A program made the translations under genes and the position numbers. A stretch of DNA of 64,000 nt. Source: Pseudomonas sp. ERMR1:02 (GTDB lineage Bacteria > Pseudomonadota > Gammaproteobacteria > Pseudomonadales > Pseudomonadaceae). The notes below the pieces were generated by a model, which was not told the origin of the DNA, ran no database searches, and worked only from the letters and a program-made list of their open reading frames with translations. This document shows, piece after piece, positions 21,888 to 33,565 of the stretch; position 1 is the stretch's first letter, and the number at the start of each line of letters is the position of its first letter. The stretch is taken from NCBI RefSeq assembly GCF_002277815.1, contig NZ_NKJI01000006.1:310001-374000 (forward strand). The letters run 5' to 3'.

Positions 21888-23213
21888 ATGACCGCACCGA
21901 CTGCAATTCGCCGACTCAACGCTGCTGACCCGGATTTCGCACATCATCTGGATCATCTGCTGAGCTGGGAGAGTGTGTCTGACGACTCGGTCAATCAGCG
22001 AGTGCTGGAGATCATCAAAGCCGTGCGCGAGCGTGGCGATGCGGCGCTGGTGGAATTCACCCGTCAGTTCGACGGGCTGGACGTCGCGTCCATGGCTGAC
22101 CTCATCCTGCGGCGCGAACGCCTGGAACTGGCGCTCACGCGCATCACCGTGCCTCAGCGCGAAGCCCTGGAAAAAGCCGCGGCGCGCGTGCGCAGCTACC
22201 ACGAAAAGCAGAAACAGGATTCCTGGAGCTACACCGAAGCAGACGGCACTGTGTTGGGCCAAAAGGTCACGCCGCTGGATCGCGCCGGTCTGTACGTGCC
22301 GGGCGGGAAGGCATCGTACCCGTCGTCGGTACTGATGAACGCGATCCCGGCCAAGGTCGCAGGCGTGACCGAAGTGGTCATGGTAGTGCCAACGCCGCGT
22401 GGTGAAATCAATGAACTGGTGCTCGCTGCGGCCTGCATCGCCGGCGTCGACCGCGTGTTCACCATCGGCGGCGCTCAAGCCGTTGCCGCGCTAGCCTACG
22501 GTACCGAAAGCGTGCCGAAGGTCGACAAAGTAGTGGGCCCGGGCAACATCTACGTGGCCACCGCCAAACGTCACGTGTTTGGCCAGGTCGGTATCGACAT
22601 GATCGCAGGTCCGTCGGAAATTCTCGTGGTGTGTGACGGCAAGACCGACCCGGACTGGATCGCCATGGACCTGTTCTCCCAGGCCGAGCACGACGAAGAC
22701 GCACAGGCGATTTTGGTAAGCCCGGATGCTGCGTTTCTCGACCAGGTTGCCGCAAGTATTGCCAAACTGCTACCGACCATGGAACGCGCCACCATCATCG
22801 AAACCTCGATCAATGGCCGTGGGGCGTTGATTCAGGTGCGTGACATGGAGCAGGCCATCGAAGTCGCCAATCGCATCGCGCCGGAGCACCTGGAGTTGTC
22901 GGTCGCTGACCCACAAGCCTGGTTGCCACAGATCCGTCACGCTGGCGCAATCTTCATGGGTCGTCACACCTCTGAAGCCCTCGGTGACTACTGCGCAGGT
23001 CCTAACCACGTACTGCCAACTTCCGGCACCGCACGGTTCTCTTCGCCACTGGGTGTGTACGACTTCCAGAAACGCTCGTCGATCATTTTCTGCTCCGAGC
23101 AAGGCGCGTCGGACCTGGGCAAAACCGCTTCCGTGCTGGCTCGCGGCGAGTCGCTGACCGCCCACGCCCGCAGCGCCGAATACCGCATCATTGACGAAAA
23201 GCAGGGGAACTGA
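21888..23213 (+). CDS. hisD: Histidinol dehydrogenase HisD
   Basis: A 441-residue zinc enzyme doing the last two oxidations to histidine. The signature region [20 protein letters not shown] and the catalytic Glu-His pair in RIAPEHLEL are present. The start ATG at 21888 follows an intergenic stretch of about 126 bases after hisG. hisC begins 2 bases after its stop. Confidence 0.96.
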   Translation: MTAPTAIRRLNAADPDFAHHLDHLLSWESVSDDSVNQRVLEIIKAVRERGDAALVEFTRQFDGLDVASMADLILRRERLELALTRITVPQREALEKAAARVRSYHEKQKQDSWSYTEADGTVLGQKVTPLDRAGLYVPGGKASYPSSVLMNAIPAKVAGVTEVVMVVPTPRGEINELVLAAACIAGVDRVFTIGGAQAVAALAYGTESVPKVDKVVGPGNIYVATAKRHVFGQVGIDMIAGPSEILVVCDGKTDPDWIAMDLFSQAEHDEDAQAILVSPDAAFLDQVAASIAKLLPTMERATIIETSINGRGALIQVRDMEQAIEVANRIAPEHLELSVADPQAWLPQIRHAGAIFMGRHTSEALGDYCAGPNHVLPTSGTARFSSPLGVYDFQKRSSIIFCSEQGASDLGKTASVLARGESLTAHARSAEYRIIDEKQGN

Positions 23214-23215
23214 TC

Positions 23216-24268
23216 ATGAGTAAATTCTGGAGCCCGTTCGTCAAGAATCTGGTGCCTTACGTACCTGGCGAGCAGCCGAAACTGGCAAAACTGGTGAAGC
23301 TCAACACCAATGAAAACCCGTACGGGCCATCGCCGAAAGCCTTGGCGGCGATGCAAACCGAACTGAACGACAACCTGCGCCTGTACCCTGATCCGAACAG
23401 CGACCTGCTGAAAAACGCAGTCGCCAAGTACTACGGTGTACAGAACAATCAAGTCTTCCTCGGCAACGGTTCCGACGAAGTTCTGGCACACATTTTCCAC
23501 GGCTTGCTGCAGCATGATCAGCCGCTGCTGTTCCCGGACATCAGCTACAGCTTCTATCCGGTTTACTGCGGGTTGTACGGCATCAAGTTCGATGCTGTGC
23601 CGCTGGACGAGCAGTTCCAGATCAACCCGGCGGACTACGCCAAACCGAATGGCGGGATCATCTTCCCCAACCCGAACGCTCCGACTGGTTGCCTGTTGGC
23701 GCTGGACGCCGTTGAGCAGATCCTCAAGGCCAGTCCCGATTCGGTGATCGTGGTGGATGAGGCTTACATCGACTTTGGTGGGGAAACGGCGATCACTTTG
23801 GTGGACCGTTATCCGAACCTGCTGGTGACGCAGACCCTGTCCAAATCCCGTTCGCTGGCCGGCTTGCGGGTCGGCCTGGCGGTAGGGCATCCCGACCTGA
23901 TCGAAGCGCTGGAGCGAATCAAGAACAGTTTCAACTCCTATCCGCTGGATCGCATGGCGAATGTCGGTGCTGCGGCGGCGTTCGAGGATCGTGAGTATTT
24001 CGACAAGACGTGTCGTCTGGTGATCGAAAACCGTGAATGGGTCATCACGCAGTTGCAGGCCAAGGGTTTTGAAGTGCTGCCGTCGGCGGCGAACTTCATT
24101 TTTGCGCGTCATCCGAAGCACGATGCGGCGGGTCTGGCGGCGAAACTGCGCGAGCAAGGTGTGATCGTCCGGCACTTCAAGCAGGAGCGGATCGCGCAGT
24201 TCCTGCGGATCAGCATTGGCACGCCTGAGCAGAATCAGGCGCTGATCGACGGCCTCGGCGACCTATAA
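23216..24268 (+). CDS. hisC: Histidinol-phosphate aminotransferase HisC
   Basis: A 350-residue fold-type I PLP aminotransferase acting on imidazole acetol-phosphate. The PLP lysine lies in [14 protein letters not shown], and the N-terminal [13 protein letters not shown] and central NPNAPTG motifs are intact. It is co-transcribed with hisD, 2 bases apart. Confidence 0.96.
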   Translation: MSKFWSPFVKNLVPYVPGEQPKLAKLVKLNTNENPYGPSPKALAAMQTELNDNLRLYPDPNSDLLKNAVAKYYGVQNNQVFLGNGSDEVLAHIFHGLLQHDQPLLFPDISYSFYPVYCGLYGIKFDAVPLDEQFQINPADYAKPNGGIIFPNPNAPTGCLLALDAVEQILKASPDSVIVVDEAYIDFGGETAITLVDRYPNLLVTQTLSKSRSLAGLRVGLAVGHPDLIEALERIKNSFNSYPLDRMANVGAAAAFEDREYFDKTCRLVIENREWVITQLQAKGFEVLPSAANFIFARHPKHDAAGLAAKLREQGVIVRHFKQERIAQFLRISIGTPEQNQALIDGLGDL

Positions 24269-24273
24269 ACCGC

Positions 24274-24367
24274 TTTCGCGAGCAAGCCCGCTCCCACACT
24301 TGAACTCTGTCGGACACATATTCTGTGTTCACTAGAGATCAAATGTGGGAGCGGGCTTGCTCGCGAA
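24274..24367. repeat. REPIN (GTGGGAGCGGGC type)
   Basis: TTTCGCGAGCAAGCCCGCTC plus CCACA at the left is the inverted copy of TGTGGGAGCGGGCTTGCTCG plus CGAA at the right, about 45 bases apart. It lies between the convergent hisC and DUF4198 genes. Confidence 0.9.
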
Positions 24368-24390
24368 TGGAGCACCACCGACTTGAAGCC

Positions 24391-25152
24391 TTATTCGTGA
24401 TGCGGTTCGCCCAGGAACGTCAGCGAACTGAACAATCCGCGACTGCTCACGTCAGCGCTGTCTGTCACTGGCACTTCCACCTGCGCCGAAATCACATTTA
24501 ACCCTTCATTACGCACCAGCACCTGCGCCCGACCATCAGCATCGGTCTCGGTACTCAAGGTGTTCGGCGCGTTGCGATAGTCGCCAACCAACTTCACGCC
24601 CGCCGCCGGTTTGCCATCCAGTAGCACGCGGACCGGTAGCGAGTTGCCCGGCCCGACGGTCAGTGGATCAACCTCGGGCAGTATCAGCAACTTCAGCTGA
24701 TCAAGTTTCGGCAGCTTCGCCCCCGGCTGATCAATTGCCAGGCTGTACTTGAACGTCTGTGTCGATTCGATCGCCCCCGGCACTTTGCTGCGCCCTTCGT
24801 TGATCCACTTCTTGTCCGCGGTTTGCGACCACATGCCGTTATCCAGCGCCACGGCCATCACCGCCGGTGGTTTCAGTGGTTGCAGGCGTGCGTGATCGGC
24901 CAGGCGCTGAACCGTCACCGGAATCATTTTTCCGTTGCCGTCATAGGCCCAGGCGCCGCTGATTTTTTTCGCTTTGAAAGCGTTGTCCTCAGCGCCGTGG
25001 CCGTAGACCACTTCGATGTTGCCGCGGCGTTCTTCGGTCCACAGGCCATGGGCCGAGACCTGTGTGGCGAACAGCAGGCCGAGCAGGGCCAGGGGGTTCA
25101 GAGGGTAAAAAAGCCTGGCGCAGGCGAGAGATGCATTTGTTCGAGACGACAT
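24391..25152 (-). CDS. DUF4198-family exported protein
   Basis: A 253-residue protein with an N-terminal signal peptide (LFYPLNPLALLGLLFATQVS, then AHGLWTEERRG). The family, DUF4198, contains periplasmic proteins with an N-terminal histidine after signal cleavage and an Ig-like C-terminal half; several members sit beside metal-uptake receptors, so metal handling is a reasonable guess but not shown. The ATG at 25152 has GGAAC upstream; a TTG at 25167 is less likely. The start codon lies inside a 47-bp palindrome (separate entry). It is alone, between a REPIN and algW on the same strand. Confidence 0.75.
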   Translation of the reverse strand: MSSRTNASLACARLFYPLNPLALLGLLFATQVSAHGLWTEERRGNIEVVYGHGAEDNAFKAKKISGAWAYDGNGKMIPVTVQRLADHARLQPLKPPAVMAVALDNGMWSQTADKKWINEGRSKVPGAIESTQTFKYSLAIDQPGAKLPKLDQLKLLILPEVDPLTVGPGNSLPVRVLLDGKPAAGVKLVGDYRNAPNTLSTETDADGRAQVLVRNEGLNVISAQVEVPVTDSADVSSRGLFSSLTFLGEPHHE

Positions 25153-25195
25153 GTTATGTTGTTCCAATTGCTAGAATTGAAACAATATAACATGT
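25149..25195. promoter_or_regulatory. 47-bp near-perfect palindrome at the DUF4198 gene start (operator candidate)
   Basis: The left arm ACATGTTATGTTGTTCCAAT plus T pairs with the right arm AATTGAAACAATATAACATG plus T with only 2 mismatches over 21 bp and a 5-base centre. On the minus strand a TTGGAA lies 17 bases before TGTTAT, so the likely -10 region falls in the outer arm and the start codon in the other. This is the geometry of a repressor site. The TGTTAT...ATAACA ends resemble Zur-type boxes, but the match is incomplete. Confidence 0.6.
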
Positions 25196-25217
25196 CTAAT
25201 GAGAATGTCTTCCAATA

Positions 25218-25234
25218 GCTCGAGATTCTCGAGC
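25218..25234. other. Small perfect hairpin after algW
   Basis: GCTCGAG-ATT-CTCGAGC, a 7-bp stem 5 bases beyond the algW stop. There is no T run, so any terminator activity would be weak. Confidence 0.4.
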
Positions 25235-25239
25235 CAGGC

Positions 25240-26400
<1,161 letters not shown>

Positions 26401-26502
26401 TAAGCACGTCCTGAAAGGTTGCAGGCGGTTAGGGACCGCCCATAATGTCGCGCATTATACGAGGCCGCGCGTGCCTCTGAACGGGATATTTAGGAGTCTT
26501 TT

Positions 26503-27261
26503 ATGGCCGTCGCCCTGAGCACACTCGTCGAAGAAGCCGACCGTTACCTGAACAGTGCAAAGATTGCCGATTATTGCCCCAACGGCCTGCAGGTCGAAGG
26601 CCGGCCGCAGGTGATGCGCATCGTCAGCGGCGTCACCGCCAGCCAGGCCTTGCTTGATGCCGCGGTTGAAGCCAATGCCGATCTGGTGCTGGTGCACCAC
26701 GGCTACTTCTGGAAGGGCGAAAACCCGTGCATTACCGGCATGAAGCAACGCCGGCTGAAGACTCTGCTCAAGCACGACATCAGCCTGTTGTCCTACCACC
26801 TGCCGCTGGATCTGCACCCGGAGGTTGGCAACAACGTGCAGTTGGCACGTCAGCTCGACATCACCGTCGAAGGCCCGCTGGATCCCGACAACCTGAAAAT
26901 CGTCGGTCTGGTCGGCTCGTTGAGCGAACCGGTGACGCCTCGGGATTTCGCCCGCCGCGTGCAGGAGGTCATGGGCCGCGAGCCGTTGCTGATTGAAGGC
27001 AGCGCGATGATTCGCCGCGTCGGCTGGTGCACCGGTGGCGGCCAGGGCTATATCGATCAGGCGGTCCTGGCCGGTGTCGATCTGTATCTCAGCGGCGAAG
27101 CGTCCGAACAAACCTTCCACAGCGCCCGTGAAAACGACATCAGCTTCATCGCCGCCGGTCACCATGCCACCGAGCGCTATGGCATTCAGGCGCTGGGGGA
27201 TTACCTGGCGCGGCGGTTTGCTCTTGAGCACATTTTTATCGATTGTCCGAATCCCATCTGA
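26503..27261 (+). CDS. Nif3-like dinuclear metal-center protein (YbgI family)
   Basis: A 252-residue member of the Nif3/YbgI family, once called GTP cyclohydrolase 1 type 2 homologue. Metal-binding histidines are visible in VLVHHGYFWKG and near the C-terminus in AAGHHATERYG, with SYHLPLDLHPEVGNN between. The biochemical role is unsettled; members are hexameric toroids with a dinuclear metal site. Divergent from algW, about 100 bases apart; ATG at 26503 follows TAGGAGTC. Confidence 0.92.
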   Translation: MAVALSTLVEEADRYLNSAKIADYCPNGLQVEGRPQVMRIVSGVTASQALLDAAVEANADLVLVHHGYFWKGENPCITGMKQRRLKTLLKHDISLLSYHLPLDLHPEVGNNVQLARQLDITVEGPLDPDNLKIVGLVGSLSEPVTPRDFARRVQEVMGREPLLIEGSAMIRRVGWCTGGGQGYIDQAVLAGVDLYLSGEASEQTFHSARENDISFIAAGHHATERYGIQALGDYLARRFALEHIFIDCPNPI

Positions 27262-27276
27262 CTGCCGCACCTTGAT

Positions 27277-27381
27277 CCTGTAGGAGCGAGCATGCTCGCG
27301 ATGAACCTGAGTACGCCGCTGGCTGTCAGGATTCCCGCGTTATCGTTGACGACCATCGCGAGCATGCTCGCTCCTACAGGG
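27277..27381. repeat. REPIN (GAGCGAGCATGCTCGCGA type)
   Basis: CCTGTAGGAGCGAGCATGCT plus CGCGAT at the left and ATCGCGAGCATGCTCGCTCC plus TACAGG at the right are exact inverse copies. The inner sequence GTTATCGTTGACGACC recurs, mostly inverted, in the REPINs at 34967, 39685, 41171 and 43750. Confidence 0.92.
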
Positions 27382-27403
27382 GGCGATTGCACCCAAACGC
27401 GGA

Positions 27404-27419
27404 GGCATATTCATATGCC
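27404..27419. promoter_or_regulatory. 16-bp perfect palindrome upstream of cysD
   Basis: GGCATAT-TC-ATATGCC, about 105 bases before the cysD start. It could be an operator or a chance palindrome; no known consensus is matched with certainty. Confidence 0.3.
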
Positions 27420-27524
27420 CTTTCGATCTAGCTGGCGTCCTGATTAGAAGAGGGTCGCTGTGCTAGGATTCCCCGCTCGAACACGGCCCGCTGGCCGTTC
27501 CTAAGAAAGATTTCGTGAGTAGCC

Positions 27525-28442
27525 ATGGTCGACAAACTGACGCATCTGAAACAGCTGGAGGCGGAAAGCATCCACATCATCCGCGAGGTCGCCGCCGAGT
27601 TCGACAACCCGGTGATGCTGTACTCCGTCGGTAAAGATTCCGCCGTAATGCTGCACCTTGCACGCAAAGCATTCTTCCCGGGCAAACTGCCGTTCCCGGT
27701 AATGCACGTCGACACCCGGTGGAAGTTCAAGGAAATGTACGCGTTCCGCGACCGCATGGTCGAAGAACTCGGCCTGGATCTGCTGGTGCACGTCAACCCC
27801 GATGGCGTGGCGCAGGGTATCAATCCGCTGACCCACGGCAGTGCCAAGCACACGGACATCATGAAGACCGAAGGCCTCAAGCAGGCCCTCGACAAGTACG
27901 GCTTCGATGCCGCTTTCGGTGGCGCCCGCCGCGACGAAGAGAAATCCCGTGCCAAAGAGCGCGTGTATTCCTTCCGCGACACCAAGCACCGCTGGGATCC
28001 GAAAAACCAGCGTCCAGAGTTGTGGAATGTCTACAACGGCAACGTCAACAAGGGTGAATCGATCCGCGTTTTCCCATTGTCGAACTGGACCGAACTGGAC
28101 ATCTGGCAGTACATCTACCTCGAAGGCATTCCGATCGTGCCGCTGTATTTCGCCGCCGAACGCGACGTCATCGAGATGAATGGCACCTGGATCATGATCG
28201 ACGACGAACGCCTGCTCAATCACCTGAGCGATGAAGACAAGGCGCGTATCGTCAAGAAGAAGGTCCGCTTCCGTACGCTTGGCGACTACCCGCTGACCGG
28301 TGCGGTCGAGTCCGAGGCCACCAGCCTGACCGACATCATTCAGGAAATGCTCCTGACGCGAACTTCCGAACGCCAGGGCCGGGTCATCGATCACGATGGC
28401 GCAGGCTCGATGGAAGAAAAGAAACGTCAGGGTTATTTCTAA
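27525..28442 (+). CDS. cysD: Sulfate adenylyltransferase subunit CysD
   Basis: The 305-residue catalytic ATP-PP-loop subunit of ATP sulfurylase, making adenosine 5'-phosphosulfate from sulfate and ATP. The PP-loop VGKDSAVML is near residue 37 and [20 protein letters not shown] is typical. It works with CysN, whose gene begins 9 bases after its stop. Confidence 0.96.
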   Translation: MVDKLTHLKQLEAESIHIIREVAAEFDNPVMLYSVGKDSAVMLHLARKAFFPGKLPFPVMHVDTRWKFKEMYAFRDRMVEELGLDLLVHVNPDGVAQGINPLTHGSAKHTDIMKTEGLKQALDKYGFDAAFGGARRDEEKSRAKERVYSFRDTKHRWDPKNQRPELWNVYNGNVNKGESIRVFPLSNWTELDIWQYIYLEGIPIVPLYFAAERDVIEMNGTWIMIDDERLLNHLSDEDKARIVKKKVRFRTLGDYPLTGAVESEATSLTDIIQEMLLTRTSERQGRVIDHDGAGSMEEKKRQGYF

Positions 28443-28450
28443 GGGTTGTC

Positions 28451-30348
28451 ATGTCGCACGTATCTGATTTGATCAGCGAGGACATCCTCGCCTACCTGGG
28501 CCAGCACGAACGCAAGGAAATGCTGCGCTTTCTGACCTGTGGCAACGTCGACGACGGCAAGAGCACCCTGATCGGGCGCCTGCTGCACGACTCCAAAATG
28601 ATCTACGAAGATCATCTGGAAGCCATTACCCGCGACTCGAAAAAGTCGGCACCACGGGCGAAGACATCGATCTGGCATTGCTGGTCGACGGCTTGCAAGC
28701 CGAGCGTGAGCAGGGCATCACCATCGATGTCGCGTACCGCTATTTCTCCACCGCCAAGCGCAAATTCATCATCGCCGACACCCCTGGCCATGAGCAGTAC
28801 ACCCGCAACATGGCCACCGGTGCGTCCACCTGTGACCTGGCGATCATCCTGGTCGACGCCCGTTACGGCGTGCAGACCCAGACCCGTCGCCACAGCTTCA
28901 TTGCCTCGTTGCTCGGCATCAAACACATCGTGGTCGCCATTAACAAGATGGACCTTAACGGCTTCGATGAAACGGTTTTCGAGTCGATCAAGGCCGATTA
29001 CCTGAAGTTCGCCGAGGGCATAGCCTTCAAGCCGACCACCATGGCTTTCGTGCCGATGTCGGCACTCAAAGGCGACAACGTGGTGAACAAGTCCGAGCGT
29101 TCGCCGTGGTACACCGGCCAGTCGCTGATGGAAATTCTGGAAACCGTCGAAATCGCCAGCGACCGCAACTTCACCGACCTGCGTTTCCCGGTGCAGTACG
29201 TCAACCGTCCCAATCTGAACTTCCGTGGTTTCGCTGGCACACTGGCCAGCGGTATCGTGCACAAGGGCGACGAAGTCGTTGTGCTGCCGTCGGGCAAAAG
29301 CAGCCGCGTGAAATCGATCGTAACTTTCGAAGGTGAGCTCGAGCACGCCGGTCCAGGTCAGGCTGTCACGCTGACCATGGAAGACGAGATCGACATCTCC
29401 CGTGGCGACTTGCTAGTGCACGCCGACAACCAGCCGCAAGTGACCGACGCCTTCGACGCCATGCTGGTGTGGATGGCGGAAGAGCCGATGCTGCCGGGCA
29501 AGAAATACGACATCAAGCGCGCCACCAGTAACGTGCCGGGTTCGATCACCAGCATTGTCAACCGCGTTGACGTGAACACCCTGGAAGAAGGTCCGGCCAG
29601 TTCGTTGCAGTTGAACGAGATTGGTCGGGTCAAGGTCAGCCTCGACGCGGCTATCGCGCTGGACGGTTACGCGAGCAACCGCACCACCGGTTCGTTCATC
29701 GTTATCGACCGTTTGACCAACGGCACCGTCGGCGCCGGCATGATCGTCGCGCAACCGGTGGCGCATGGCACCAGCACGCACCACGGTAAACTGGCCCACG
29801 TCGCCACCGAAGAACGCGCACAGCGCTTCGGCCAGCAACCGGCGACCGTGTTGTTCAGCGGCCTGTCGGGCGCGGGCAAAAGCACCCTGGCCTACGCCGT
29901 TGAACGCAAGCTGTTCGACTTGGGCCGTGCGGTGTTCGTGCTCGATGGCCAGAACCTGCGTCACGACCTGAACAAAGGTCTGCCACAGGATCGCGCCGGG
30001 CGTACCGAGAACTGGCGTCGTGCCGCGCACGTGGCGCGTCAGTTCAACGAAGCCGGTCTGTTGACCCTCGCGGCGTTCGTAGCACCAAGTGCCGAAGGTC
30101 GTGAACAAGCCAAGGAACTGATCGGCAAGGAGCGTCTGGTGACGGTCTACGTCCAGGCCTCGCCGACGGTCTGCGCCGAGCGTGATCCACAAGGTCTGTA
30201 CGCGGCGGCCGGGGATAACATCCCGGGCGAGTCTTTCCCGTACGACGTGCCGCTGGATGCCGATCTGGTGATCGACACCCAGTCCGTGTCGCTGGAAGAA
30301 GGCGTCAAGCAAGTGCTGGAATTGCTGCGCAAGCGTGGCGCGATCTAA
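28451..30348 (+). CDS. cysNC: Bifunctional CysNC (ATP sulfurylase GTPase / APS kinase); frame broken by one 1-base deletion
   Basis: CysN is the GTPase subunit of ATP sulfurylase; here, as in other pseudomonads, it is fused to APS kinase (CysC), which phosphorylates APS to PAPS. The GTPase motifs are [12 protein letters not shown] (before the break), DTPGHEQYT and NKMD; the APS kinase P-loop is GLSGAGKST near two-thirds of the protein. The frame is lost in an A run at 28640-28644 that is five long; six A give [20 protein letters not shown] and a 632-residue protein. As written, one frame stops at 29005 and the rest would need an internal start at 28678 (GTG or later). A sequence error is likely. 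Confidence 0.92.
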
Positions 30349-30363
30349 GCGCTAGCCGGTAAA

Positions 30364-30402
30364 AGAAACCCGCCGATGAGTGATCATCGGCGGGTTTTTT
30401 TG
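30364..30402 (+). terminator. Rho-independent terminator after cysNC
   Basis: AACCCGCCGATGA-GTGA-TCATCGGCGGGTT, a 13-bp stem followed by a run of T, about 16 bases beyond the stop. Confidence 0.95.
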
Positions 30403-30417
30403 TGTCCGGTAGGGCGC

Positions 30418-30482
30418 CTTCGCGGGCAAGCCTCGCTCCTACTGAAGCACCACAATCCGTAGGAGCGAGGCTTGCCCGCGAA
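30418..30482. repeat. REPIN (GAGGCTTGCCCGCGAA type)
   Basis: CTTCGCGGGCAAGCCTCGCT plus CCTAC and GTAGGAGCGAGGCTTGCCCG plus CGAAG, head to head with only about 17 bases between. Confidence 0.9.
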
Positions 30483-30503
30483 GAGGCCGGAACAGGCGCC
30501 TGT

Positions 30504-31406
30504 TTACTTCGCTGGATACTCGCGATGCATCTGCCCCAACAAAGCATCCTTGTCCTGCCACATCTGATTGATCCAGCCCTGGAACTGCAAGCGGTACTCA
30601 CCATCCTGGTCGTAGTTCTTGCCAATGAACTGTGGTGGAATCTTCAGCTCTTGAAAATGCACCACCACATCCTTCACGTCCCCGCACAGCAAATCCCAGA
30701 AGCCTGGACGCCCTGCCGGGTAATGGATGGTCACGTTGACGATCGATTCAAGCTGCTCGCCCATCGCGTCCAACACAAAGGCAATGCCGCCAGCCTTGGG
30801 TTTGAGCAGGTAACGGAACGGTGATTTCTGCTGCACATGCTTGCCTTCGGTAAATCGCGTGCCTTCAACAAAGTTGAAAATGCCTACCGAGTCGTTGCGA
30901 AACTTCGCGCAGGTATTGCGGGTGGTTTCCAGGTCCTTGCCTTTTTTCTCCGGGTACTTTTCCAGATACGCCTTGGAGTAGCGCTTCATGAACGGAAAGC
31001 CGAGCGCCCACCATGCCAGTCCAATCACCGGCACCCAGATCAGCTCCTGTTTGAGAAAGAACTTCAGCGGCTGGATACGTCGGTTGAGCACGTATTGCAG
31101 CACCAGAATATCGACCCAGCTCTGGTGGTTGCTGGTGATCAGGTATGAGTGCTGGTAGTCGAGGCCTTGCAAACCGCTGACGTGCCAGCGAGTGCGACGG
31201 ACCAGGTTCATCCAGCCTTTGTTGAGACTGATCCAGGCTTCGTGGGTATGGCCCATCAGCCAGTGCGCGATACGCTGGGTGAGGGCGAACGGCAATGCCT
31301 TGACGAGCGCCACGCAGAACAGAAACGAGCAGAGCAAAATCGTGTTCAGTGCCAACAGCAGCGCGGCGATCACGCCGCGCACGGGGGCAGGTAGAAAATC
31401 CAGCAT
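30504..31406 (-). CDS. Acyltransferase (PlsC-like, YihG type)
   Basis: A 300-residue membrane-associated glycerolipid-type acyltransferase. An N-terminal hydrophobic stretch (VIAALLLALNTILLCSFLFC) is followed by the catalytic NHQSWVD (HX4D) and the later motif FVEGTRFTEGK (EGTR). The substrate is probably lysophosphatidic acid or a related lipid, by family. The start lies immediately next to the pta stop, so the two may be co-transcribed. Confidence 0.88.
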   Translation of the reverse strand: MLDFLPAPVRGVIAALLLALNTILLCSFLFCVALVKALPFALTQRIAHWLMGHTHEAWISLNKGWMNLVRRTRWHVSGLQGLDYQHSYLITSNHQSWVDILVLQYVLNRRIQPLKFFLKQELIWVPVIGLAWWALGFPFMKRYSKAYLEKYPEKKGKDLETTRNTCAKFRNDSVGIFNFVEGTRFTEGKHVQQKSPFRYLLKPKAGGIAFVLDAMGEQLESIVNVTIHYPAGRPGFWDLLCGDVKDVVVHFQELKIPPQFIGKNYDQDGEYRLQFQGWINQMWQDKDALLGQMHREYPAK

Positions 31407-33505
31407 TTATACATCCATAGGTCGGTTGGCAGCCTGGATCGCGGTCAACGCGATGGTGTAGACGATGTCATCGACTTGCGCGCCGCGCGGCAAGTCGTTC
31501 ACCGGTTTGCGCAGGCCTTGCAGCATCGGACCGAGGCTGACGCAGTCGGCACTGCGCTGCACGGCTTTGTGGGTGGTGTTGCCGGTGTTGAGATCGGGAA
31601 ACACGAACACCGTGGCGCGACCGGCCACCTGACTGTTCGGTGCCAGTTGCCGAGCCACGGTTTCGTTGGCGGCGGCGTCGTACTGCAACGGGCCGTCGAT
31701 CAGTAGCGAGTTTTGCTGTTCATGGGCGAGCAACGTCGCTTCGCGCACTTTCTCGACTTCTTCGCCGCTGGCCGATTCACCACTGGAATAGCTGATCATC
31801 GCCACACGTGGGGTGATGCCGAAAGCCGCCGCCGAATCGGCGCTTTGCAGGGCGATCTCGGCCAGTTCGCTGGCGCTCGGGTGCGGGTTCATTACGCAGT
31901 CGCCGTATACCAGCACTTCTTCGGGAAACAGCATGAAGAACACCGACGACACCAGGGTGCAGCCTGGCGCTGTTTTGATCAGCTGAAGGGCCGGGCGAAT
32001 GGTGTTGGCTGTGGAGTGAATGACGCCGGATACGAGGCCGTCGACTTCATCCAGCGCCAGCATCATGGTGCCGATTACCACGGTGTCTTCCAGTTGCTGC
32101 TCGGCCATCGGCGCGTTGAGGCTTTTAGTCTTGCGCAGCTTCACCATCGGCTCGACGTAGCGCTCGCGGATCAGGTCCGGATCGAGGATTTCCAACCCCG
32201 GTGGCAGTTCGATGCCCTGGGCGCGAGCGACCGCTTCGACGTCGGCCGGTTTCGCCAGCAACACACAGCGAGCGATGCCGCGAGCCTGACAGATCGCCGC
32301 GGCCTGTACGGTCAATGGCTCGCTGCCTTCTGGCAGGACGATGCGCTTGTTGGCGGTCTGGGCGCGCTGAATCAATTGATAGCGGAACACGGCCGGCGAC
32401 AGGCGCATTTCCCGAGGTGTGCCGCAGCGTTGGTGCAGCCAGTTGGCGTCCAGATGGCTGGCAACGAAATCGGTGATGATCTCCGCGCGCTCGCGGTCGT
32501 CGATCGGGATTTCCTTGTTCAGGCCGTTCAACTGGTTGGCGGTGTCGTAGGAGCCGGTGCTCACCGACAGCACGGGCAGGCCAGCCTGCAAGGCGCCACG
32601 GCACAGATCCATGATGCGCGGGTCGGGCAGGGTGTCGCTGGTCAGCAACAGGCCAGCCAGGGGCACGCCGTTCATTGCCGCGAGGCTCACGGCCAGGATG
32701 ATGTCGTCGCGGTCGCCGGGGGTCACCACCAGCACGCCGGGCTTGAGTAGCTCCACGGTGTTGCGCATGGTGCGCGCGCAAATGATGATTTTGGTCATGC
32801 GCCGCGTTTCATAGTCGCCGGCGTTGAGCACCTGGGCGCCCATCAGGTCGGCCACGTCGCGGGTGCGCGGTGCGTTCAGTTCCGGCTGGAACGGGATACA
32901 GCCCAGCAAGCGGAAATCGCCACTGCGCAACAGCGGCGAATGTTCTTTGAGGCGCGCGGCGAAGGCCTCCATGCTCTCGTCGGTCTTCACCTTGTTCAGA
33001 ATCACGCCGAGGACTTTCGGGTCTTTCGGGCCGCCAAACAATTGCGCCTGCAACTCCACGCGACCGGACAATTCGGTCAGCACTTCGTTTTCCGGCGCTG
33101 ACACCAGGATCACCTCAGCGTCGAGGCTCTTGGCCAAATGCAGATTGACTCGTGCGGCATAACTGGCGCTGCGGGTCGGCACCATGCCTTCGACGATCAG
33201 CACGTCTTTGCCAATGGCAGCCTGCTGATAGAGGGTGATGATCTCTTCGAGCAACTCGTCCAGCTGACCGTCGCCGAGCATGCGCTCGACATGGGCCAGG
33301 CCCAGCGGTTGTGGTGGTTTCAGGCCGTGGGTACGAGCCACCAGTTCGGTGGAACGCTCGGGGCCGGTATCACCCGGATGCGGCTGGGCGATCGGTTTGA
33401 AAAAGCCGACCTTGAGGCCGGCCCGCTCGAGGGTACGCACCAGCCCGAGGCTGATGGAGGTCAGGCCCACGCCAAAATCGGTGGGAGCGATAAAAAAGTT
33501 TGCAT
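31407..33505 (-). CDS. pta: Phosphate acetyltransferase; frame broken near the start by one 1-base deletion
   Basis: Pta converts acetyl-CoA and phosphate to acetyl-phosphate. It has the long form's N-terminal P-loop-like domain, a central DRTGG domain and a C-terminal PTA/PTB domain (ITPRVAMISYSSGESASGEE). The ATG at 33505 reads MQTF and then meets a T run one base short (plus-strand A6 at 33492-33497). With one T added it gives MQTFFIAPTDFGVGLTSISL and a 699-residue protein, the usual length. Otherwise translation would have to begin internally at about 33470 (MGLTSISLGL). No ackA is adjacent, although these genes are neighbours in P. aeruginosa. Confidence 0.92.
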
Positions 33506-33565
33506 GCGGATTCTCTAAGGGAGCATGGCAATGGCGAACGCCTATGGCTGGCGATCTACCTAAAT

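Noticed and set aside
22988..24175. 395-codon minus-strand open frame opposite hisD/hisC
   Set aside because: Antisense shadow; both plus-strand genes have complete catalytic motifs.
31713..32750. 345-codon plus-strand open frame opposite pta
   Set aside because: Antisense of pta, with no domain; pta on the minus strand explains the region.
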